From Chloroflexota bacterium (GTDB lineage Bacteria; Chloroflexota; UBA11872; VXOZ01), in the NCBI GenBank assembly GCA_022824225.1, contig JAJEAH010000086.1:1-38812 (forward strand): DNA of 38,812 nt. Direction: 5' to 3'. Positions 33,004-38,812 of the stretch are shown in pieces. A model generated the notes under the pieces. That model did no database searches. It saw only the letters and a program-made list of their open reading frames with translations, and was not told the origin of the DNA. The translations under genes were made by a program, and so were the position numbers. How positions within the stretch are numbered: position 1 is the first letter of the stretch; each line of letters starts with the position of its first letter.

Positions 33004-33072
33004 GGGAGATACGCCAATGATCTGAAGGACCGGCAGTGGGCAGTAGTGCGCCCACTGTTGGTTCTGAAGTGG
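33004..33072 (+). pseudogene. Remnant of an IS5-type transposase N terminus
   Basis: One frame reads GRYANDLKDRQWAVVRPLL followed by VLKW, matching the characteristic opening of IS5-family (DUF4096) transposases (pattern DLTDxQWxxxxPLL). No open frame continues beyond, and no DDE domain is present in the window, so only a fragment survives. The inverted repeat CAGTGGGC/GCCCACTG at 33034-33057 falls inside this coding remnant and probably needs no separate explanation. Confidence 0.55.
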
Positions 33073-33119
33073 AGAGTTCCCCGCGAATTCCTGAAACCGA
33101 CACTCCATTCAGAGGAAAC

Positions 33120-34163
33120 ATGGACTACAAGAAACTGAGAGTCGCGATCATTGGCTGCGGTCGGATGGGTCAAGAGTACGCTAAGTTCTATAGCGTGCTC
33201 GACAACACTGAGATCGTTGCTATTGCCGAGTACAACGATGACAGGCGTAGAGCCGTTGGCGAGCGTTTCGGCGTCAAGGCACTGTACAAAGACGCCGAAG
33301 AGATGTATCAACGGCCGGGTGAGGTCCCCGATCTCGCCGTCACTGTTCTTCCCGGCAAGTTCATCAAGGACGCTGTGATTGCCTCGGCGCAAGCTGGTGT
33401 GCGGGGCGTCTCCACCGATAAGCCCATTGGCGCCCGGCTTGCCGACGTGGACGCGATGATTGACACCTGCGCGGAGCGCGGCGTCGTCTTCCACGGCGGC
33501 AACTTGCAGCGCGCCCGCGCCGACGTGCAGGAGGCCGCGGGCTGGCTGCGGCGCGGCGACTTTGGCGAGATACTGGGCGCAACGGTACATGGGTGGGGCG
33601 GCGAGATTTCCGGCGGCGGTTGCCAGCACATTGCTGTGCTCAGGCTGCTCACCCAGGCCGAAATCACCGAGGTGGTCGCGTGGGGCAAGCCGCAGGAGGC
33701 CCTGGCAGCGGACGAAGACACCGGACTCATCATCAACGGCCGGTTCACGCTGAGCACCGGCGTCGAGGTACCCGTCTTTGGCGAGCCCACACCCTATCGC
33801 GGCGTAGACGTCTGGACCGAGGACTCGCTTCTGCGCTGGGATTGGGGCGAGGAGATGGAGGTCTACCAGGGGTTCGACCGTAACGGCAGGCGCATTAAGT
33901 CAGACCGCACGTTCACGCGGTTCGCCTGGCCGGAGTACGGCTACCTGGCAAGCTCGATCCTGTCCTTCATCTCCGCCGTCGAGAACGGTACCGAGATGGC
34001 GGTTTCCGCCCACGATCTGCGCCAGTCGCTAGAAGTCGCCATTGCGGCCAAGTATTCGGCCCTGTGGGGTTCGACGCCGCTCTCGCTGCCGCTGCAGGAC
34101 CGTTCGCTTACGCTCTATCCTCGCCCGTATCGTTGGCTTGGCGGCGACATTGCAGCGTTCTGA
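33120..34163 (+). CDS. Gfo/Idh/MocA family oxidoreductase, divergent
   Basis: A 347-aa NAD(P)-binding oxidoreductase. The Rossmann motif is VAIIGCGRMGQEYAKFY, and the family lysine motif appears as STDKPIGARLADVDAM (DKP instead of the usual EKP, Lys kept). A GGGCQHIAVLRLL segment replaces the longer GGG..D.G.H..D motif. The C terminus is WGSTPLSLPL followed by a short tail. GAGG lies 4 nt before the ATG. The substrate is unknown; dehydratase- or isomerase-like members also exist in this family, and the altered motif leaves that open. It is preceded by IS debris and followed by about 1 kb of repeats, with no operon partner. Confidence 0.8.
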   Translation: MDYKKLRVAIIGCGRMGQEYAKFYSVLDNTEIVAIAEYNDDRRRAVGERFGVKALYKDAEEMYQRPGEVPDLAVTVLPGKFIKDAVIASAQAGVRGVSTDKPIGARLADVDAMIDTCAERGVVFHGGNLQRARADVQEAAGWLRRGDFGEILGATVHGWGGEISGGGCQHIAVLRLLTQAEITEVVAWGKPQEALAADEDTGLIINGRFTLSTGVEVPVFGEPTPYRGVDVWTEDSLLRWDWGEEMEVYQGFDRNGRRIKSDRTFTRFAWPEYGYLASSILSFISAVENGTEMAVSAHDLRQSLEVAIAAKYSALWGSTPLSLPLQDRSLTLYPRPYRWLGGDIAAF

Positions 34164-34404
34164 TCCCTCCGCGCACAGATCGCTCCGGCTGGCCGAGGTT
34201 GAGCCGGCCCGTAGTCCGGTAAACGACGGTCAATTGCGCGGTTTGGGGTTTGACCCCTACCCGGTGGCAGGAACCCATGGGGTGGGATTGGGCCAACCAG
34301 CGTCCGGGTCGGCGTTGCGAGTCGTTCCGATCCCGGTCCCGGCGCCGGCCCGTGTTTCCGTATTTTCGGGCGCATGTGGCGTGCGGTTCGAGCGGCGCGG
34401 CAGG

Positions 34405-34433
34405 TTAGATTCCTCACTCCGTTCGGAATGACA
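34405..34433. repeat. Single arm of the dispersed inverted-repeat family
   Basis: TTAGATTCCTCACTCCGTTC plus GGAATGACA matches the right arm of the elements at 13201-13229 and 34851-34879. It runs directly into the 20-bp tandem array, whose units share the GTTCGG...TGACA core. Confidence 0.7.
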
Positions 34434-34436
34434 AGA

Positions 34437-34516
34437 GACAGTTCGGGCTGACAGGGGACGGTTTGGGGTGACAGGGGACAGTTCGGACTGACATGAGACA
34501 GTTCGGACTGACATGG
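34437..34516. repeat. Tandem array, 4 x 20 bp
   Basis: Units at 34437, 34457, 34477 and 34497 with consensus GACAGTTCGGACTGACATGA; units 3 and 4 are nearly identical, unit 2 is most diverged. The array probably arose from the end of the adjacent inverted-repeat arm. Confidence 0.85.
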
Positions 34517-34567
34517 CTCCTTCCGAGTTCTCAGGTGCCAAGTAATCCGTAAACGGAGTCCCTTCTT

Positions 34568-34678
34568 GAATGGCTAGAAGCAATTTGAGTGGCTAATAGC
34601 ACTGTGAGTGGCTAATAGCACTGTGAGTGGCTAGTAGCACTGTGAATGGTTAGCAGAACTGTGAGTGGCTAGTAACAC
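34568..34678. repeat. Tandem array, about 5.8 x 19 bp
   Basis: Units begin at 34568, 34587, 34606, 34625, 34644 and 34663 with consensus GAGTGGCTAATAGCACTGT. Units 2 and 3 are identical; the last unit is partial. No spacers are present, so this is not a CRISPR. Confidence 0.88.
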
Positions 34679-34775
34679 ACCTTGTGGCGCCAAGGGCGCT
34701 ACTCATGTCAGTTGTATGTTGTAGAAGACGGGGAGACGGGGGAGGGTGAAGAGGAAGCGCGAAGGGTGTATCGAA

Positions 34776-34879
34776 TGTCATTCCGAACGGAGCGCAGCGC
34801 AGAGAGGAATCTAAGGAGCCGCGCCAAGCGGGCGGCACGTTGCGCGGGGGCTAGATTCCTCGCAGGGCTCGGAATGACA
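34776..34879. repeat. MITE-like inverted repeat element
   Basis: Left arm TGTCATTCCGAACGGAGCGC, continuing to GAGGAATCTA (about 34776-34814); right arm CTAGATTCCTCGCAGGGCTC plus GGAATGACA (34851-34879). The arms are imperfect complements around a GC-rich centre. It encodes nothing. Confidence 0.7.
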
Positions 34880-34976
34880 AAAGACAGGGAACGCACATCC
34901 ATGCCACGCCGAACGCAGCACGCGCCCACGCCAAACCGAACGCTGCACCCCCTATGTCATTTGGAACGGCACTCAA

Positions 34977-35006
34977 TGTCATTCCGAGCGGAGCGAGGAA
35001 TCTCAG
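34977..35006. repeat. Single arm of the dispersed inverted-repeat family
   Basis: TGTCATTCCGAGCGGAGCGA followed by GGAATCTCAG, a left-arm copy without a partner nearby. A degenerate copy of the same start (ATGTCATTTGGAACGG) lies just upstream at about 34954. Confidence 0.65.
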
Positions 35007-35190
35007 GAAGCCCGGAGGTGGAGCCATTCGTTGGGGAAGTGCTCCTGTGTCTTGCGGCGGGCACACAGCCTTGTGGCCGGCCCACGCGAGGCCTGTCGCG
35101 GGGCGCCCGCTGGTGCGAGCGGCACTCAACGGTGGCGCCCCAGTCACGCCAGTCTATCCCCAGAAATTCTGAAACCCGGAACGGAATCCC

Positions 35191-35220
35191 TTGACACCGG
35201 GGCGCCAGGTTTGGTACATT
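35191..35220 (+). promoter_or_regulatory. Sigma70-like promoter of the 23S rRNA gene
   Basis: Consensus TTGACA (35191-35196), an 18-nt spacer, and extended -10 TGG-TACATT (35212-35220). The expected start is near 35228, about 75 nt before mature 23S. Its presence directly before 23S supports independent transcription from any 16S gene. Confidence 0.7.
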
Positions 35221-35836
35221 AGTCTTTGCGCCTCAGAAATGGGGCGGCACGTTAACAGGTGAATACTGCGCAAGCAGAACTTCAATTTTGCCGATTCGAA
35301 GCAGGCTAAGTTACTAAGGGCGTACGATGGATGCCTTGGTGCCAAAGGCCGAAGAAGGGCGCGGTTGACTGCGAAAAGCTGCGGGGAGTCGTCAGCAGAC
35401 TTTGATCCGCAGGTGCCCGAATGGGGAAACCCGGCGAGGGTGATGCCTCGTCACCGCATGCTGAATTCATAGGCATGTGGAGGGAACCGTCTGAACTGAA
35501 TCATCTTAGTAAGGCGAGGAAAAGAGATTATTCCCTGAGTAGTGGCGAGCGAAAGGGGAACAGCCCAAACTCACGCTGTGTGATAGGTTGCAGCCGTTGC
35601 AGTGTGAGGGTTGCAGGCCGCAATAGAGCCCCCTGCAAGGGGTTCGGAGAGTTGGAAAAAAGCTGTGGTTAGTGGAAGGTCCTGGAACGGACCGCCAGAG
35701 AGGGTGAGAGCCCCGTACACGAAAACCACGGCTCTCTCGTTGCTGTGCCTGAGTACCACGGGACACGTGTAACCCTGTGGGAAACTGGGGAGCCCACTTC
35801 CCAAGGCTAAACACCTTTGGCGACCGATAGTGAACG

Positions 35837-35867
<31 letters not shown>

Positions 35868-37410
35868 GGGAGGGGAGTGAAATAGAACCTGAAATCGTAC
35901 GCTTACAAGCAGTCAGAGGGCTATGCCGTCTTGCAGAGACGGCGTGTCTGCGCAAAGCACGCTCTTCGGAGCATGCGGCGCGCGCATGCCGGTCTCGCAT
36001 CATAGGACGGAAAGCCTGATGGCGTGCCTTTTGGAGAATGAGCCGACGAGTTACTATGCGTGGCAAGGCTAAGGTCGGAGGGCCGGAGCCGTAGCGAAAG
36101 CGAGTCCAAACAGGGCGTCTTGAGTCGCGTGGAGTAGACCCGAAACTGAGTGAGCTAGCCATGGCCAGGGTGAAGAGAGAGTAACGTCTCGTGGAAGCCC
36201 GAACCCACCAGTGTTACAAAACTGGGGGATGAGCTGTGGCTAGAGGTGAAATGCCAATCGAACTCAGATATAGCTGGTTCTCCCCGAAATGCATTGCGGT
36301 GCAGCCTCAGGTAAAGTGTCTCGGAGGTAGAGCACTGGATGGGCTAGGGGCCAAAACGGTTACCAAACCCAACCAAACTCCGAATGCCGTGTACATGTTG
36401 CCTGGGAGTGGGACGGTGGGGGATAACCTTCATCGTCAAAAGGGAAACAACCCAGACCCTCAGCTAAGGTCCCCAAATCCAGACTAAGTGGGAAAGGATG
36501 TCGGATTGCCCGGACAGCCAGGAGGTTGGCTTGGAAGCAGCCATCCTTTAAAGAGTGCGTAACAGCTCACTGGTCAAGCCGTCTGGCGCCGAAAATTTAA
36601 CGGGGCTCAAGTCTGGTACCGAAGCTAGGGCAGCGGCGCTCCTACGGGTAGCGGCGCTGGGTAGGGGAGCGTTCTCTGGGCAGTGAAGCTCGATCGAAAG
36701 AACGGGTGGAGCGCAGGGAAGTGAGAATGTCGGCATGAGTAGCGTTAGCCGGTGAGAATCCGGCTCACCGTAAGCCCAAGGTTTCCTCAGGAAGGTTCGT
36801 CCACTGAGGGTTAGTCGGGCCTAAGCCGAGGCCAACGTGGCGTAGGCGATGGACATCCGGTTGATATTCCGGAACCGCCCATGTTCGTTATGAGCGAAGG
36901 GGGGACCGGGTAGGGTAGGAGAAGCGTGTTCTTGGCTATACACGTCCAAGCTGGTAGGCGGGAGCGATAGGTAAATCCGTTGCTCCATTCAACGCCGAGA
37001 AGCGATGGAGAGTCCGCGACGCAAGTCAACGGCGATTTCTTTGAGCCCAACCTGCAAGAAAAGCCTCTAGCCAGAATATGGGCGCCCGTACCGCAAACCG
37101 ACACTGGTGGGCGGGGGTAAATGTCCCAAGGTGAGCGGGAGACCCTCTGCTAAGGAACTCGGCAAATTAACCCCGTAACTTCGGGAGAAGGGGTACCGCG
37201 GAGCGTGCACCGACCTTGCGTCGGGAAGCGATCCGTGGTGACACTAAAGAGGCCCAACCGACTGTTTAGCAAAAACACAGGTCTCCGCGAAAGCGAAAGC
37301 TGATGTATGGGGGCTGACGCCTGCCCGGTGCCGGAAGGTTAACTAGAGGGGTTCACGCCCTGACGGGAAGCCCCGGTGAACGGCGGCGGTAACTATAACC
37401 GTCCTAAGGT

Positions 37411-38072
37411 TCAATTCGCGAGCCTTAGTAAAACCGGACCATATGCGGGAAACTCCTCACACAGCCGTCTGGTACTCGTCCACTCTTCGGGGTGGGCAGT
37501 AAAAAGCCAGGTGGACATGGGGACAATCCGCAGGGAAGACTCTCACATGACTGACACGAGAGAACCCTCAGAGACTTTACGTCCGGCCTCGTCCCAACGG
37601 TTGACGGCGCAATGGGTCTGCGGATTCGTCGATGGAGAAGGATGCTTCTACGTCGGCATCAATCCGCACCAGCAGATGACCTCCGGTTTTCAGGTACTGC
37701 CTGAATTCACCGTGGTCCAACATGAACGCGACGTGCAATTGCTCTATGCACTCAAGACCTTTTTTGGGTGCGGGGTGGTACGCCGCAATCATGGCGACCG
37801 CATGTGCTATCGGGTGCGCAGCGTGCAACACCTCCGGGAACGGGTTATCCCGTTCTTCGAGAAGCACGAACTGCGTTCCAAGAAGCGAGTGGACTTCATC
37901 AAGTTTCGACGCATCCTCTTGCTGATGGAGCGTGGAACGCACTTGACCACGGAGGGCATTGCAGAGATCCGCGCCATCGCCAGTCAGATGAATACAGGAC
38001 GAGTGAAGAGAAAGTCCGGCCCCTCTGGAAACAGAGTGGGATAAGTTGCGGCGGAGACGCCGCGATGTACCG
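37411..38072 (+). mobile_element. Group I intron in 23S rRNA (E. coli position 1931/1932)
   Basis: 662 nt splitting CCTAAGGT from AGCGAAATTCC. P1: exon CTAAGGT (37404-37410) pairs with GCCTTAG (37422-37428), leaving the diagnostic U-G pair at the splice site. P10: intron TTCGC (37415-37419) pairs with 3' exon GCGAA (38074-38078). P3: CCGGAC (37434-37439) with GTCCGG (37581-37586). P4: TGCGG (37444-37448) with CCGCA (37528-37532). P7: GACT (37573-37576) with AGTC (38013-38016). The last intron base is G (38072). A GCGGCG-GAGA-CGCCGC hairpin near the 3' end is a likely P9 element. The P8 loop carries the endonuclease gene. Confidence 0.92.
37547..38044 (+). CDS. LAGLIDADG homing endonuclease (intron-encoded, single motif)
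   Basis: A 165-aa protein with one LAGLIDADG motif (AQWVCGFVDGEGCFYVGI, about residues 23-40), so it should act as a homodimer like I-CreI, which is of similar size. The rest has the expected alpha-beta pattern (LPEFTVVQHERD, LLYALKTFFGCG, ERVIPFFEKHELRSKKR). It would cleave intronless 23S genes at the 1931 site and spread the intron. The ATG at 37547 is preceded by AGGGA 11 nt upstream; an ATG at 37517 would add 10 residues. Codons for the N terminus include the P7/P3 strands of the intron, and the C terminus (KRKSGPSGN) covers the 3' P7 strand, so protein and ribozyme constrain each other. Confidence 0.88.
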   Translation: MTDTREPSETLRPASSQRLTAQWVCGFVDGEGCFYVGINPHQQMTSGFQVLPEFTVVQHERDVQLLYALKTFFGCGVVRRNHGDRMCYRVRSVQHLRERVIPFFEKHELRSKKRVDFIKFRRILLLMERGTHLTTEGIAEIRAIASQMNTGRVKRKSGPSGNRVG

Positions 38073-38111
<39 letters not shown>

Positions 38112-38369
38112 TGGCGTAACGAGTTGGGCACTGTCTCAGCAGGGGACCCGGCGAAATTGAAGTACCAGTGAAGATGCTGGTTACCTGCGGAAGGACAAAA
38201 AGACCCCGTGGAGCTTTACTGCACCTTGGCATTGGATCGGGGCCGTCGATGCGTAGGATAGGTGGGAGCCTGTGAACCTTTCCTTTTGGGGATTGGGGAG
38301 GCACAAGTGAAATACCACCCTTCTACGATCCTTATTCTAACCCCTTGCCGTAATCCGGGAGGGGGACAT

Positions 38370-38411
<42 letters not shown>

Positions 38412-38567
38412 ATAACGGAGGCGCCCAAAGGTTCCCTCAGGCTGGATGGAAATCAGCCTTAGCGTGTAAAGGCACAAGGGAGCTTGACTGCGAGACATAC
38501 ACGTCGAGCAGGGACGAAAGTCGGGCTTAGTGACCCTACGGTTCCGAGTGGAAGGGCCGTGGATTAT

Positions 38568-38598
<31 letters not shown>

Positions 38599-38674
38599 TA
38601 TCTCCCCCAAGCGTTCACAGCGACGGGGAGGCTTGGCACCTCGATGTCGGCTCAGCGCATCCTGGGGCTGGAGC

Positions 38675-38709
<35 letters not shown>

Positions 38710-38712
38710 CGC

Positions 38713-38750
<38 letters not shown>

Positions 38751-38812
38751 ACTCTATCCGCCGCAGGTGTAGGAGGCTTGAGAGGGTCTGTCCGAAGTAC
38801 GAGAGGAGCCGG

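Larger units (their letters stand above)
34164..35190. other. Repeat-rich non-coding region upstream of the 23S rRNA gene
   Basis: About 1 kb without a supported gene. It contains a 20-bp tandem array, a 19-bp tandem array, one full MITE-like inverted repeat and two single arms of the same family (each listed separately). Open frames crossing it are made of repeat sequence. No 16S rRNA, 5S rRNA or spacer tRNA is visible here. Confidence 0.65.

Noticed and set aside
33034-33057. Operator-like inverted repeat upstream of the second oxidoreductase
   Set aside because: It lies within the IS5 transposase remnant and can be explained as coding debris.
34568-34678. CRISPR array
   Set aside because: The 19-bp units are directly adjacent with no spacers, and no cas genes are seen. 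The 26-bp units at 13049 also lack spacers.
34682-35194. 170-aa open frame upstream of 23S
   Set aside because: It is made of dispersed inverted-repeat sequence, and the translated product is Arg-rich with no motif.
36140-36500. A second intron or insertion elsewhere in 23S
   Set aside because: Conserved blocks follow one another at normal spacing outside the helix 25 region and the 1931 site.

Overview
The window is bacterial, mostly GC-rich, with Shine-Dalgarno-led genes, a Tat/lipoprotein-type signal sequence and a 23S rRNA gene that has no 16S gene in the 1.1 kb upstream. Unlinked 16S and 23S genes and this gene mix suggest an uncultured environmental lineage. Chloroflexota (Dehalococcoidia/SAR202-like or a sponge/marine relative) is my best guess, but it is inference only and the 23S sequence would settle it.

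Region 1 (132-11689, all minus strand) is a complete N-methylglutamate (NMG) pathway operon for indirect methylamine oxidation. It is transcribed right to left as mgsA-mgsB-mgsC, then mgdB-mgdC-mgdD-mgdA, then gmaS. GmaS joins methylamine to glutamate, MgsABC turns gamma-glutamylmethylamide into N-methylglutamate, and MgdABCD (related to heterotetrameric sarcosine oxidase) demethylates it to glutamate plus a C1 unit. A more AT-rich two-gene cassette (6593-8434), an AAA/OLD-type ATPase plus a small TOPRIM-like protein, sits inside this operon between mgsC and mgdB. It resembles an anti-phage module.

Region 2 (12113-28125) carries a SAM methyltransferase, an orphan lipoprotein solute-binding protein, a PYROXD2/phytoene-desaturase-like flavoprotein, a two-domain CehA/McbA-type metallohydrolase, a PrsW-like membrane protein fused to a six-repeat NHL propeller, tlyA and ridA. 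It also has a two-gene operon (nucleotidyltransferase, then a phosphodiesterase-glycosyltransferase fusion) and a Gfo/Idh/MocA oxidoreductase.

Region 3 (28214-34163) begins with tRNA-Ala(GGC) and REP-like palindromes. It holds a conserved small hypothetical gene, two convergent PD-(D/E)XK nuclease-like genes of lower GC, gene debris (an apparent out-of-frame tail, a 46-aa small ORF and an IS5-type transposase remnant), and a second Gfo/Idh/MocA oxidoreductase.

Region 4 (34164-38812) is about 1 kb of non-coding tandem and inverted repeats. A good sigma70-like promoter follows, then a 23S rRNA gene cut by the window end. The 23S is split at the position equivalent to E. coli 1931/1932 by a 662-nt group I intron. 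P1, P10, P3, P4 and P7 pairings can be read directly, and the intron carries a single-motif LAGLIDADG homing endonuclease whose reading frame overlaps the intron core at both ends.
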